Numbered from the stretch's first letter, positions 39,713 through 49,451 are shown. The stretch: 57,718 nt of DNA from an uncultured Dorea sp. (GCA_910584095.1 CAJTYU010000006.1:1-57718); one strand, 5' to 3'. The notes: generated by a model not told the origin, from the sequence alone. Numbers and translations are program-made.

Positions 39713-40413
39713 TAATAGATTTCCCGGTCTCCCCGTATGCTTCGTCCAAGGAAAGTATGGATCCACTCGCAGGCGCCTTCGGTATCCCGGTCCCGGAGGA
39801 ATGTCCAGAGATAATAGATATTGTCATACAATGCCGGGATTCCATGGAGGATACAAAAGTGCTCCCAAAGGCTTAACACGGATACCCGGAAGGACTGGTA
39901 AATCAAAGGAATCAATACATTGCCGGACAGAAGGGCAAATTCATGTTCGAAATGAAAAGCGGCTTCCGCTGCTTCACGGACGGAATTAGACAGACGGATT
40001 TTCTGTGCAAGCTGGTGGAGGTTTTCGGTATCTTCGTCAGTCAGGCGATTAATGCAGAGCCTTGCGGCCAAGGTATCTAAAGATTCCCGCACTTCCAGAA
40101 TAGATTTGATTTCCTCATTGCGCAGACGCCCGCCGTTGTAATTCATAATGGAAATTAGAGTGTCGATAGTTCCCTTTCTCCGGTAATCGGCTACATATGT
40201 ACCGCTGCGGGGCTTTACTTCGAGGAAGCCTCTTTTTTCCAGTTCAGAAATGCCGCCGTTTACGACGGCCCGGCTGACTTGCATGGATTGTGCAAGCTGG
40301 CGTTCCGGCGGAAGTTTTTCGCCGATTTTTAATTTTCCTGATAGGATGAGCTGCTCCAATTGATTGATAAACAAATCCTTCAGGGAAGGGGAACTGATTT
40401 TTTGAAATTTCAT
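39706..40413 (-). CDS. GntR/FadR-family transcriptional regulator, second
   Basis: 235 residues. The winged helix reads LKIGEKLPPERQLAQSMQVS, then RAVVNGGISELEKRGFLEV; an FCD-like helical domain follows from about 85. It resembles the regulator at 32275 over its whole length, including the GTYVADYRRKGTIDTLI segment, so the two are paralogues. The target is unknown; it is transcribed away from cysK and convergent with the DUF5692 gene. Confidence 0.88.
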   Translation of the reverse strand: MKFQKISSPSLKDLFINQLEQLILSGKLKIGEKLPPERQLAQSMQVSRAVVNGGISELEKRGFLEVKPRSGTYVADYRRKGTIDTLISIMNYNGGRLRNEEIKSILEVRESLDTLAARLCINRLTDEDTENLHQLAQKIRLSNSVREAAEAAFHFEHEFALLSGNVLIPLIYQSFRVSVLSLWEHFCILHGIPALYDNIYYLWTFLRDRDTEGACEWIHTFLGRSIRGDREIYYK

Positions 40414-40542
40414 GGTGATTCCTCCGGCTTATGGTTGGTCGGTGTGCAGATGCTATCCTTAAAAATAATTATACATGTCTGATAAATTGAAAACAAGATT
40501 AAGTTTAACGACTGCCGCGCCGACGAATTTGGCGAACAGATG

Positions 40543-40571
40543 TTGACACATCAAATCTCTGGTGATATAGT
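40543..40571 (+). promoter_or_regulatory. Promoter of cysK
   Basis: TTGACA, 17 bp, TATAGT, 57 bp before the ATG. Confidence 0.75.
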
Positions 40572-40627
40572 AGCCATAGAAATAAAACATACTAATTTGG
40601 TAGGAAAACAAAAAAGGAGGCATAGAG

Positions 40628-41560
40628 ATGAGGAAGGTATATACGAGTGTTCTGGATCTGATTGGAAATACGCCGCTGGTCGAGGCTGCAAATATTGAAA
40701 AGGAGCTGAGACTTGAAGCAAAAGTGCTTGTGAAGCTTGAGTATCTGAATCCGGCGGGAAGCGTGAAGGACCGGGTGGCAAAAGCAATGATTGAGGATGC
40801 GGAAGAAAAGGGACTTTTGAAGGAAGGTTCAGTGATCATTGAGCCCACCTCCGGCAATACTGGAATCGGCCTTGCCTCCATTGCGGCGGTCAAAGGATAC
40901 CGGATGATTCTCACCATGCCGGAGACAATGAGCGTGGAGAGAAGGAATATCCTGAAAGCATACGGAGCCGAGATCGTACTTACGGAAGGGGCAAAGGGCA
41001 TGACGGGAGCGATTGAGAAGGCGAGGGAGCTTGCGGCAGATATGCCGGGCAGCTTTATTCCCGGGCAGTTTGACAATCCGGCGAATCCCGCTATGCATAA
41101 GAGGACTACGGGACCGGAGATCTGGGAGGCCACCGATGGGGCGGTAGATATTTTTATTGCCGGAGTCGGAACCGGCGGAACCCTTACCGGAATCGGAGAA
41201 TACTTGAAATCCAAGAAGCCGGAAGTGCGGATTGTGGCGTTAGAGCCGGCGGATTCCCCGGTTCTTTCGAAAGGGCGCGGCGGAGCGCATAATATTCAAG
41301 GAATCGGCGCGGGCTTTGTGCCGGAGATACTGAACACGGAAATTTATGATGAGATCTTTCAGGCGGAAACAGAGGAGGCATTTGCCGCGGCGAAGCTCTT
41401 AGCAAAAAAGGAGGGGATTTTGGTGGGAATTTCTTCCGGCGCGGCTCTTTCCGGCGCGATAAAACTTGCAAAGCGCCCGGAAAATAAGGGAAAAACGATC
41501 GTAGCCTTGCTGCCGGACAGCGGAGACCGATATTATTCTACGCCGCTTTTTGCAGAATAG
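40628..41560 (+). CDS. cysK: Cysteine synthase (O-acetylserine sulfhydrylase)
   Basis: 310 residues, the typical CysK size. PLP-Lys motif NPAGSVKDRVAKAMI, substrate loop PTSGNTGIGLA, phosphate-binding GVGTGGTLTGIGEYL and the C-terminal LLPDSGDRYYSTPLF are intact. It makes cysteine from O-acetylserine and sulfide in the cytoplasm. AAAGGAGG precedes the ATG. hydE starts 40 bp downstream and may be cotranscribed. Confidence 0.95.
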   Translation: MRKVYTSVLDLIGNTPLVEAANIEKELRLEAKVLVKLEYLNPAGSVKDRVAKAMIEDAEEKGLLKEGSVIIEPTSGNTGIGLASIAAVKGYRMILTMPETMSVERRNILKAYGAEIVLTEGAKGMTGAIEKARELAADMPGSFIPGQFDNPANPAMHKRTTGPEIWEATDGAVDIFIAGVGTGGTLTGIGEYLKSKKPEVRIVALEPADSPVLSKGRGGAHNIQGIGAGFVPEILNTEIYDEIFQAETEEAFAAAKLLAKKEGILVGISSGAALSGAIKLAKRPENKGKTIVALLPDSGDRYYSTPLFAE

Positions 41561-41600
41561 CCGTTGACCGGAGAAAGAGCCGGAGGGTACAATGTAAGAC

Positions 41601-42656
41601 ATGAATATTGCAGATAAATTTATAAACCAACATGATTTAACAAAGGAAGAGTTTGTGGAATTGATTTTGCTGGCGGAGGGAGACGAGGCCGTCCGGCGGC
41701 AGATCACAAAAGAAGCGGTCCGGCTCCGTAAGAAGTATTACGGCGTGGACGTGTATACACGGGGCCTGATTGAATTTACCAATTATTGTAAGAATAACTG
41801 CTATTACTGCGGTATCCGAAAGGGTAATCGGAACGTGGAGCGCTACCGTCTGACGAAAGAGGAGATACTGGAATGCTGTGAAAGGGGCTATGAACTGGGA
41901 TTTCGGACATTTGTGCTTCAGGGCGGGGAGGATCCGTATTTTACAGATGAACGGATGGAGGATATTGTCCGCGGGATCCGGGCCGGATATCCGGACTGCG
42001 CGATTACCCTGTCCATAGGAGAACGTTCGTATGAGAGCTACCGGCTGCTGAAAAAAGCGGGGGCGGATCGGTATCTTCTGCGTCATGAGGCGGCGGATGG
42101 GGAGTTGTATGCAAGCCTTCATCCGAAGGAAATGGAAGCCGCCCGGCGCAGGCGGTGCCTGTATGACTTGAAAGAACTGGGGTATCAGGCCGGGGCGGGG
42201 TTTATGGTTGGTTCTCCGGGACAAAAACTGCAGGATCTGGCGGAGGATTTGGTATTTTTAAAGGAGCTTAGACCCCAGATGGTTGGGATCGGTCCCTTTA
42301 TTCCCCACCATGATACCCGGTATGCAGAGGAGCCGGCGGGGAGTGTGGAAAGAACGGTACTGCTATTATCTATAATCCGGATTCTTCTGCCGGCGGCGCT
42401 GATTCCGGCAACCACCGCCCTTGGGACGCTGGACGCGTCGGGAAGGGAGAAGGGGCTGGCGGCCGGGGCTAACGTGGTCATGCCAAATTTATCGCCGCTT
42501 AAGAACCGCAGGCAGTATGAATTATACGATAACAAGATATGTACAGGAGAAGAAGGGGCTGAGCGCCGTGCGGATCTGGCGGCGAGAGTAGAAAAGATTG
42601 GATATCGGCTGGTCAGCGCCAGAGGAGACGCGGGAATTGCAGCGGCGCCGGAATAA
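41601..42656 (+). CDS. hydE: [FeFe]-hydrogenase H-cluster radical SAM maturase HydE
   Basis: 351 residues. The radical-SAM cysteines are in YCKNNCYYCGI (CX3CX2C), with FVLQGGEDPYFTD and RHEAADGELYASLHP typical of HydE. It helps build the diiron subcluster of [FeFe]-hydrogenases; HydF and HydG are not in the window. In this reading the organism makes H2 by an [FeFe] enzyme encoded elsewhere. The C-terminus is normal for the family. Confidence 0.93.
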   Translation: MNIADKFINQHDLTKEEFVELILLAEGDEAVRRQITKEAVRLRKKYYGVDVYTRGLIEFTNYCKNNCYYCGIRKGNRNVERYRLTKEEILECCERGYELGFRTFVLQGGEDPYFTDERMEDIVRGIRAGYPDCAITLSIGERSYESYRLLKKAGADRYLLRHEAADGELYASLHPKEMEAARRRRCLYDLKELGYQAGAGFMVGSPGQKLQDLAEDLVFLKELRPQMVGIGPFIPHHDTRYAEEPAGSVERTVLLLSIIRILLPAALIPATTALGTLDASGREKGLAAGANVVMPNLSPLKNRRQYELYDNKICTGEEGAERRADLAARVEKIGYRLVSARGDAGIAAAPE

Positions 42657-42721
42657 GCCTGTGTTTGAGAGGAACCGATGGAAAGTAAGGCAGTATTTCT
42701 CATCTTATCTTAAACGCAGGC
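42657..42721. terminator. Stem-loop between convergent hydE and the DUF885 gene
   Basis: GCCTGTGTTTGAGA (42657-42670) pairs with TCTTAAACGCAGGC (42708-42721) through two wobble pairs, enclosing a 37-base loop. It begins directly after the hydE stop codon and could serve as a shared terminator. Confidence 0.5.
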
Positions 42722-42738
42722 AGCATCCGGAAATAGGG

Positions 42739-44607
42739 TTACGGCGCCAGAACAGCATCTTTTAGCAGATAGAAGGGCATGGGACCCGCGTCCAGCACCG
42801 CTTTGTGAAACCGTTTCTGGGTAAAATCATCTCCCCATGCCTTCACAGCTTCTTTTTTTAACTCAAGAAATTCTACGTAGCCGATATAGTATTTCAAATA
42901 ATTGCCCGGATCGGCAATGATCAGGTCGTAAATATCTTCGATGACGCCGGTGTCGGAAATGCCGTACTGGTGGAAAAAAGACACCGTGTCGATCAAAGTC
43001 CAGCCTTCGTAATGAATCCCCATATCCGCCAGCGCGTAAAGGCCGAGAAGAACCGAAGCGTTGCGCTGCAGAAGCGTCGCCTGCTCTTTCGGAAGGCCGG
43101 TGAAATAATAGCTCATCATTTCTGTATAGGTAGCCCATCCTTCTGTGTAACCGCCGCAGCCAAGGAGGCTCCGAATGGGAGCGGGCTTTGTAGCGGCGTA
43201 ATATACGTTCTGATAGAGGTGTCCCGGATAGCCCTCGTGAGCCAGCGTTGTATATAAATCCAGATCGTCCGGCAGATGCCCGGAATTGATGTAAATAGTC
43301 TGGCTGTCCGTGCTGTCGATAGCTGGAACCATGTAAAAGGCGGGGCTTAGGTATTCTTCCATTTCCGGCTGGACGTATTTTACATCCGTGTCCACGTCTG
43401 GAACGGCGGGGAAATGCTCTTTGAGTCTGCCCTTTAAATCAATTAAAATGGAGGCGGGATTGGAGTCTGCCAGCTTAAATTCCCGCAGCAGTCCGGCCGA
43501 GGTCTCGGAGGCCGCATCCGGGGAGTCTTTAGATGTGCTTTGGGAAGAGCTGCCGGGAGATGCGTCTTGTGCTCCTTCGGGAGCATTTGCGCCGCCGTCA
43601 GAGGAACTCTCGTCCGCAGAAGGTTTCGCGAGAGCTTCATACTCCGGGGACGCGAGTATTTTCTGCATGGCCAGCAGATCGTCTCGCATCTGGTCTTTGG
43701 TGAGCGTCTGCAGTTCTTCAATCGTCCGTCCGGAGCCGGTATTTTCCCTGACCAGATATTCATAATAGGCAGCGCCCTCGGGAAGATAGCATAATCCGTT
43801 TTGATTTCTTCCGGTTTCCCTGAGAGACCCAAGGTCTGCGGCCAGTTTCTGGTAGGCGGGGAAAACATAGGTTTCCAGTATATCTTTATTCTGAGACAGG
43901 TAGCGTTCCCGCCGGGCGGCGTCGCAGCCGTCCAGTTCTTCCAGCCGGGTCTCGAAGGTGGAATACAGATAATTTCCGCTGCCCGCGCCGAGAAAGGAAT
44001 TGCATTCGTCGATGATAGAATCGGCGGTATAGGCCGCCATGAACAAACCCGCCTTCGATTTGGCCTGCTCAAAGGAAATCAGAGAGTCAAAGTGTTCCGG
44101 CAGGGTTTTTAAAAGATCCAGATAGGTATCCACATCCTCCGTTTTGTAAAAGCGGTATTCTGACAGGAGCACCGGGAGCTGGGACTGGATTCCGGTAAGA
44201 GGGCGTAAGGGTTCCTCGTAGAGAGAATAAGGAGCGCCTTTTAATGTGGTTTCTAATGAGTCTTTTAGCACCTTCCAAGTAAGCTGGTTATCAGGATTAA
44301 GCTCTTGATAAGGGATGTCGGCCAGAAGGTTCAGGCAGTTTTCTGCGGAGGCTCCGATTTCCGCGGAGGATACCGGATAAGAACCGAGAGAGAGGTTTGG
44401 ATCCTCAATGCCGTAATCGGAAGGATTACGAAGAGTGTAGTGGAGCGTGATTGAGTTGGCTGAAACCTCCTGTGAGAATAAAGTATCTGTGAATGCTTCA
44501 AATTTTCGGTCGGCATTCCAAAATAAGCGGGTGCTTTCTGCACAGCAGAAGATCAAGAGCAGAGTAAAAGACAGCAGGAGCGCGGCGATGGTTCGTTTTT
44601 TGGGCAT
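42739..44607 (-). CDS. DUF885 family putative metallopeptidase lipoprotein
   Basis: 622 residues. The N-terminus has a hydrophobic signal followed by a Cys pair (LLLIFCCAES), compatible with a lipoprotein or membrane anchor. The DUF885 catalytic-type motif HEGYPGHLYQ is at about residue 463, with the downstream GWATYTEMMSYYF. A low-complexity Ser/Ala/Gly/Asp linker (about 350-395) interrupts the domain. DUF885 proteins resemble zinc carboxypeptidase-like enzymes; the substrate is unknown. It is followed on the same strand, upstream in transcription, by pepT. Confidence 0.82.
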   Translation of the reverse strand: MPKKRTIAALLLSFTLLLIFCCAESTRLFWNADRKFEAFTDTLFSQEVSANSITLHYTLRNPSDYGIEDPNLSLGSYPVSSAEIGASAENCLNLLADIPYQELNPDNQLTWKVLKDSLETTLKGAPYSLYEEPLRPLTGIQSQLPVLLSEYRFYKTEDVDTYLDLLKTLPEHFDSLISFEQAKSKAGLFMAAYTADSIIDECNSFLGAGSGNYLYSTFETRLEELDGCDAARRERYLSQNKDILETYVFPAYQKLAADLGSLRETGRNQNGLCYLPEGAAYYEYLVRENTGSGRTIEELQTLTKDQMRDDLLAMQKILASPEYEALAKPSADESSSDGGANAPEGAQDASPGSSSQSTSKDSPDAASETSAGLLREFKLADSNPASILIDLKGRLKEHFPAVPDVDTDVKYVQPEMEEYLSPAFYMVPAIDSTDSQTIYINSGHLPDDLDLYTTLAHEGYPGHLYQNVYYAATKPAPIRSLLGCGGYTEGWATYTEMMSYYFTGLPKEQATLLQRNASVLLGLYALADMGIHYEGWTLIDTVSFFHQYGISDTGVIEDIYDLIIADPGNYLKYYIGYVEFLELKKEAVKAWGDDFTQKRFHKAVLDAGPMPFYLLKDAVLAP

Positions 44608-44682
44608 AGTCAGTTCCTGAAATGTTTTGTCTTATACTTATGCAGAAAGCAGTCCGGTTATTCGCAGCGGGAGGCTGGATAT

Positions 44683-45897
44683 TTATGCGTATCGTTTTAC
44701 CAGCTCCGTCATCATGTCTACGCATTGTTCCATTGCTTCCGCAGTAATATGCTCGTAAGGGCCGTGGAATGCATAGCCTCCGGTTCCGAGATTCGGGCAG
44801 GGAAGCCCGCGGAAACTCAACTGGCAGCCGTCCGTGCCGCCGCGGATGGGAATGACAAGAGGGGGTATACCGACGGCTTCGCAGGCAGCTTTTGCATTGT
44901 CGATTAGATGCATGCATCCGTCAATGATTTCGGCCATATTCTGATACTGGTCGGTAATCGTCAGTGTAACGGTTCCCTCGCCCCATTTTTCATTCAGATT
45001 CTTTTCAATCAGACGGAGGGTCTGTTTGCGTGCTTCAAACAGATTCCGGTCGTGGTCCCGGACAATATAGCAGAGATTAGCAGCCGCACAGTCGCCGGAC
45101 ATGCTCATAAGGTGGTAGAAGCCTTCGTAGCCTTCAGTGCCCCGGGGCGTCTCGCATCCGGGGAGCAGCTGATTGATTTCCATGGCGACTAAAGAGGCGT
45201 TGATCATGGTGTCTTTGGAAGAACCGGGATGAACGCTGAAGCCCTTTATATCAAAACAGGCTTTGCAGGCGTTGAAATTCTCGTACTGTATTTCGCCTTC
45301 TGTGCCGCCGTCTACCGTATAGGCGTAGTCGGCGCCGAGTTTTTCAATGTCTAAATGTTCGGCGCCGCTTCCGATTTCTTCATCCGGGGTAAAGGCAACG
45401 CACAGTTTTCCGTGTGGAATCTGTTCTGCCTGAACGCGTTCGATCAGGGTCAGGATTTCGGCGGCGCCAGCCTTGTCGTCGGCGCCTAATATGGTGGTTC
45501 CGTCGGTTGTGATCAGGGTGCGCCCTTTCATACCGGCAAGGTGGGGGAAGACTGCCGGATCGAGAATCCGTCCGCTCTGTCCAAGCTCCAAGGCTTCTCC
45601 GTTATAGTTTTCGGTTACGATCGGCGTAATGTCATGGCTGCAGAAATCAGAAACGGTATCCATGTGGGCAATAAAGCCGATCGCGGGCTTATCCTCATAA
45701 CCTTCTGTGGCCGGAAGAGTTCCATAGAGATAGCAATGGCTGTCTAAATGTACGTCCTTTAGCCCCAATTCCTTCATCTCGGTTTCCAGAATCCGCGCCA
45801 GATCAAACTGACACTGGGAGGAAGGGACTGTGCTGCTGTCCTCATTGCTGGGAGTGCGTATTACAACGTATTTTAATAGTCTTTCATAAGCTTTCAT
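44683..45897 (-). CDS. pepT: Peptidase T (tripeptide aminopeptidase)
   Basis: 404 residues. M20-family zinc ligands appear in order: GFIAHMDTVSDF (His), ILGADDKAGAAEI (bridging Asp), FTPDEEIGSGAEH (catalytic Glu pair), YTVDGGTEGE (Asp) and YAFHGPYEHI (His). It removes N-terminal residues from tripeptides in the cytoplasm. It has its own minus-strand promoter (45934-45961) and may be cotranscribed with the DUF885 gene 75 bp downstream. Confidence 0.95.
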   Translation of the reverse strand: MKAYERLLKYVVIRTPSNEDSSTVPSSQCQFDLARILETEMKELGLKDVHLDSHCYLYGTLPATEGYEDKPAIGFIAHMDTVSDFCSHDITPIVTENYNGEALELGQSGRILDPAVFPHLAGMKGRTLITTDGTTILGADDKAGAAEILTLIERVQAEQIPHGKLCVAFTPDEEIGSGAEHLDIEKLGADYAYTVDGGTEGEIQYENFNACKACFDIKGFSVHPGSSKDTMINASLVAMEINQLLPGCETPRGTEGYEGFYHLMSMSGDCAAANLCYIVRDHDRNLFEARKQTLRLIEKNLNEKWGEGTVTLTITDQYQNMAEIIDGCMHLIDNAKAACEAVGIPPLVIPIRGGTDGCQLSFRGLPCPNLGTGGYAFHGPYEHITAEAMEQCVDMMTELVKRYA

Positions 45898-45933
45898 AGT
45901 GTTGGGTTTCCTTTCTTATCTGAGTAATAACAG

Positions 45934-45961
45934 TATAGCACATTTTCTGCTGTTGTGAACG
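45934..45961 (-). promoter_or_regulatory. Promoter of pepT
   Basis: On the minus strand TTCACA, 16 bp, TATACT, about 37 bp before the start codon. Confidence 0.6.
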
Positions 45962-46051
45962 TGGGAAACAGGAACGCCGGAGAACAATTTCTTAAAGAAA
46001 AACGGCAGATGCTTTGAAAAAGTGATTTTCGTGACTGGAATCACTTGAGTC

Positions 46052-46080
46052 TTGACTTTTTGAAACGCGTATGTTACGAT
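46052..46080 (+). promoter_or_regulatory. Promoter of the metG leader
   Basis: TTGACT, 17 bp, TACGAT, directly before the T-box leader. Confidence 0.6.
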
Positions 46081-46222
46081 TCCTAACATATCAGATAAAC
46101 GCAGCGATGAAGAGAGTACGCAGACGGAAGTTTTACAGAGAGATCCCATTGGCTGAGAGGGATGGATGGAAGTCTGCGGAAGATGGCTTCTGAGTGGTGC
46201 ACCGAACTGTGAACAGCGAAGA

Positions 46223-46429
46223 CCTCGCTAAGTGTGGAAAAAGGAAACACCGCAGTCACTAGGCTCGAGAAGAACCTCGCCAAGTGTCTGGGTGTGCGTT
46301 CACACTAAGCTCGCAAGAACCTCGCTAAGTGTAGAAAAAGGAAACACCGCAGTCACTAGGCTCGAGAAGAACCTCGCCAAGTGTCTGGGTGTGCGTTCAC
46401 ACTAAGCTCGTAAGAACCTCGCTAAGTGT
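46223..46429 (+). repeat. 97-bp tandem repeat inside the T-box leader
   Basis: The unit starting CCTCGCTAAGTGT begins at 46223, 46320 and, as a partial third copy, 46417: an exact 97-bp period with a handful of differences. Each unit holds two similar half-units, CCTCGCTAAGTGT...CACTAGGCTCG and CCTCGCCAAGTGT...CACTAAGCTCG, each able to form an imperfect hairpin, so the insert is an array of about four hairpins. Confidence 0.9.
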
Positions 46430-46539
46430 TCACAGCAGGCTGCAATGGGTCCGCCCTTTATAGCGGAGGGGTGTCGCATGGGCACCTGCAGAGGCTTTCT
46501 GCCGCGAGGCAGGAGCGAAGGGGAAGTGGTAACACGGTT

Positions 46540-46588
46540 AAGTCGTCTTCTCCGGTTTCGATAAGGAACCGGAGGAGACTTTTTTAAT
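46540..46588 (+). terminator. Regulated terminator of the T-box leader
   Basis: GTCTTCTCCGGTTT-type stem pairs with AACCGGAGGAGAC, then six T. It is mutually exclusive with the antiterminator. Confidence 0.85.
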
Positions 46589-46651
46589 TATACTCTGATT
46601 TACGAACCGCTGCGTTTTTCAATATGGAGAGGATTGAAGGAGTGAAAAATT

Positions 46652-48580
46652 ATGTGTGAGAACTGCAGCAAACCAAAATATTACATTACAACAGCGATTG
46701 CCTATACGTCCGGCAAACCGCACATTGGCAATACTTATGAGATCGTGCTGGCAGACGCCATTGCCAGATATAAGAGAAGTCAAGGATACGATGTATTCTT
46801 TCAGACGGGAACCGACGAACATGGGCAGAAGATTGAATTAAAGGCGCGGGAGAAGGAAGTGACGCCAAAAGAATTTGTTGATGATGTTGCGGGACAGATT
46901 AAGGATATCTGGGATTTGATGAATACCTCTTACGACAAATTTATCCGAACCACCGATTCAGATCATGAGAGACAGGTTCAGAAGATTTTTAAGAAGCTGT
47001 ACGAGCAGGGAGATATTTACAAGGGCGCGTATGAGGGGTTGTATTGTACGCCCTGCGAGTCTTTCTGGACAGAATCCCAGCTGGTGGACGGAAAATGCCC
47101 GGACTGCGGGCGGGAGGTGAAGCCCGCGAAGGAAGAGGCATATTTCTTTAAGATGAGCAAATATGCGGACCGGCTGATTGAGCATATCAACACGCATCCG
47201 GAGTTTATTCAGCCGGTTTCCAGAAAAAATGAGATGATGAACAATTTTCTGCTGCCGGGACTGCAGGATCTGTGCGTGTCCAGAACCTCATTTAAATGGG
47301 GAGTCCCGGTGGATTTTGACGACAGGCATGTAGTTTATGTATGGCTGGATGCGCTGACTAATTATATTACCGGGATCGGGTATGACGCAGATGGAAACAG
47401 TACCGAACAGTATGGGAAAAACTGGCCGGCGGATCTGCATTTGATCGGTAAAGATATTATCCGCTTCCATACCATTTACTGGCCGATTTTCCTGATGGCG
47501 CTGGGCGAGCCGCTGCCGAAACAGATATTCGGCCATCCGTGGCTTTTACAGGGCGACGGCAAGATGAGCAAGTCTAAGGGAAATGTGCTGTATGCAGACG
47601 AGCTGGTGGATTTCTTCGGGGTAGACGCGGTTCGTTATTTCGTGCTGCACGAGATGCCTTTTGAAAACGACGGTGTGATTTCATGGGAGCTGATGGTGGA
47701 ACGGTTAAATTCAGATCTGGCGAATACGCTGGGTAATCTGCTGAATCGGACAATTTCCATGACGAATAAGTATTTTGGCGGAACGGTAACGGATAAGGGC
47801 GTTTGTGAGGACGTGGACGCAGACTTAAAGTCGGTTGTAGTCCATACGCCGCAGCTTGTGGAAAAGAAAATGGCGGAGCTGCGGGTGGCGGATGCGATTA
47901 CCGAGATATTTACGCTGTTCAAACGCTGCAACAAATATATTGACGAGACGATGCCCTGGGCGCTTGCAAAGGACGAGGCTGCAAAAGACCGTTTAGAAAC
48001 CGTGCTTTATAATTTGATCCAGAGCATCCGCTCCGGAGCAAAACAGCTTGAGCCGTTTATGCCGGAAACGTCAGAGAAAATCCTTGCCCAGCTTGGGAGC
48101 GGCAAAGTGACGGACAAACCGGAGATTCTGTTCCAGAGGCTGGATGTAAATGAAGTGATGAAGAAGGTAGAAGAGCTCCATCCGCCGGTGGAAGAGGCCG
48201 GGGCGGCGGCTGAAAATAAAGAGGCGGAACCGGTGATCGATATAGATGCAAAGCCGGAGATCAGCTTTGAGGATTTCGGTAAAATGCAGTTTCAGGTAGG
48301 GGAGATCGTTGCCTGCGAAGAGGTGCCGAAGTCAAAGAAGCTTCTCTGTTCCAAGGTGAAGGTGGGAAGCGAGATAAGACAGATTGTATCCGGCATTAAG
48401 AAGTATTACAGCGCCGAAGAGATGGTAGGGAAGAAAGTGATGGTTCTGGTAAACTTAAAACCTGCCAAGCTTGCGGGCGTGCTGTCGGAAGGGATGATTT
48501 TATGCGCGGAGGATGCGGAAGGGAAGCTTGCCCTGATGACGCCGGAAAAGGATATGCCTGCCGGAGCGGAGATCTGTTAG
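46652..48580 (+). CDS. metG: Methionyl-tRNA synthetase
   Basis: 642 residues. The class I signature is in GKPHIGNTYE, the zinc-knuckle Cys are in CTPCES and CPDCGRE, and the KMSKSKGN loop is near residue 308. The C-terminal 100 residues form an EMAP/Arc1-type tRNA-binding domain (FGKMQFQVGEIVACEEVPKS). It charges tRNA-Met. The leader upstream places it under tRNA-Met control. AGGAGTG precedes the ATG; tatD follows within 22 bp. Confidence 0.97.
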   Translation: MCENCSKPKYYITTAIAYTSGKPHIGNTYEIVLADAIARYKRSQGYDVFFQTGTDEHGQKIELKAREKEVTPKEFVDDVAGQIKDIWDLMNTSYDKFIRTTDSDHERQVQKIFKKLYEQGDIYKGAYEGLYCTPCESFWTESQLVDGKCPDCGREVKPAKEEAYFFKMSKYADRLIEHINTHPEFIQPVSRKNEMMNNFLLPGLQDLCVSRTSFKWGVPVDFDDRHVVYVWLDALTNYITGIGYDADGNSTEQYGKNWPADLHLIGKDIIRFHTIYWPIFLMALGEPLPKQIFGHPWLLQGDGKMSKSKGNVLYADELVDFFGVDAVRYFVLHEMPFENDGVISWELMVERLNSDLANTLGNLLNRTISMTNKYFGGTVTDKGVCEDVDADLKSVVVHTPQLVEKKMAELRVADAITEIFTLFKRCNKYIDETMPWALAKDEAAKDRLETVLYNLIQSIRSGAKQLEPFMPETSEKILAQLGSGKVTDKPEILFQRLDVNEVMKKVEELHPPVEEAGAAAENKEAEPVIDIDAKPEISFEDFGKMQFQVGEIVACEEVPKSKKLLCSKVKVGSEIRQIVSGIKKYYSAEEMVGKKVMVLVNLKPAKLAGVLSEGMILCAEDAEGKLALMTPEKDMPAGAEIC

Positions 48581-48602
48581 AGCGGAAGCGGGGAGAAAAA
48601 AG

Positions 48603-49367
48603 ATGATATTTGATACGCATGCGCATTATGACAGCAGCCAGTTTGACGAGGACAGAGAAGAACTCCTTGCTTCCATGCCGGAGCGGGGAGTTGGGACGAT
48701 TGTAAATGTAGGAGCGTCTTATGAATCCTGCTTTACTGTGCCGGAGATGGCGCAGAAGTATCCTTTTATGTATGCTGCGGTGGGCGTTCATCCGGACGAG
48801 GTGGGCGCCTTGAATGAAGAAACATTTGCAAAGCTGAAGAAGCAGTTTGATAAGGAGAAGGTCATTGGGGTGGGAGAGATTGGACTGGACTATTACTGGG
48901 ACAATGAATCCCATGATCTTCAGAAGAAATGGTTTGTCCGGCAGTTAGAGCTTGCAAGAGAACTGTCGCTCCCGGTATTGGTCCATAGCCGGGAGTCGGC
49001 TGCCGATACCATGGAGATTATAAAGAAACACGGCGCGGGACTTGGCGGTGTAATCCACTGCTTTTCTTATTCCAAAGAAATGGCGGAGGAGTATGTGAAG
49101 ATGGGCTGGTATATCGGCATCGGCGGCGTGGTAACCTTTAAGAACGGAAGGAAGCTTAAGGAGGTCGCCGAAGCGGTACCGCTGAAGTCTATCGTGCTTG
49201 AGACAGACTGCCCATATCTGGCTCCGGTACCGTTTAGGGGAAAGCGGAACCATTCCGGGTATATCCGGTATGCGGCGGAGGAAGTTGCAAAGATTAAAGG
49301 AGTATCAGCGGAAGAGGTTATCCGGCAGACGGAAGAAAATGCGAAGAGGATGTACGGACTGCTATAG
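48603..49367 (+). CDS. tatD: TatD family metal-dependent DNase/hydrolase
   Basis: 254 residues. The metal ligands of the TIM-barrel family are visible: FDTHAHYDS, GEIGLDYYWD, LPVLVHSRES, GVIHCFSY and ETDCPYLAP. Members are 3'-5' DNases or other phosphoesterases. It is directly downstream of metG, the conserved Firmicute order metG-tatD; rnmV and ksgA, which often follow, are elsewhere here (ksgA at 56727). Confidence 0.94.
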   Translation: MIFDTHAHYDSSQFDEDREELLASMPERGVGTIVNVGASYESCFTVPEMAQKYPFMYAAVGVHPDEVGALNEETFAKLKKQFDKEKVIGVGEIGLDYYWDNESHDLQKKWFVRQLELARELSLPVLVHSRESAADTMEIIKKHGAGLGGVIHCFSYSKEMAEEYVKMGWYIGIGGVVTFKNGRKLKEVAEAVPLKSIVLETDCPYLAPVPFRGKRNHSGYIRYAAEEVAKIKGVSAEEVIRQTEENAKRMYGLL

Positions 49368-49451
49368 GGGATCTCCTTTGCGGTAAATGCAAAGTATTGC
49401 GCGAAAAGTAATTGGCATTGTCATTTTGTTAACGGAAAGCAAAATACTTTG

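Larger units (their letters stand above)
46085..46590 (+). promoter_or_regulatory. T-box leader (methionine type) of metG
   Basis: The leader has the Stem I elements GATGAAGAGAGTAC and AGAGAG/GGCTGAGAGGG, a candidate specifier ATG at 46183-46185 followed by a purine, the T-box sequence AAGTGGTAACACGG (46524-46537) and a terminator stem (about 46546-46582) followed by TTTTTT. Uncharged tRNA-Met should stabilise the antiterminator and turn on metG. The leader is unusually long because of a 97-bp tandem repeat at 46223-46429 between Stem I and the antiterminator. Confidence 0.85.

Noticed and set aside
40572..40627. S-box or CymR-type site before cysK
   Set aside because: The leader is too short for an S-box, and the TTGGTAGG-like bases do not make a convincing CymR palindrome.
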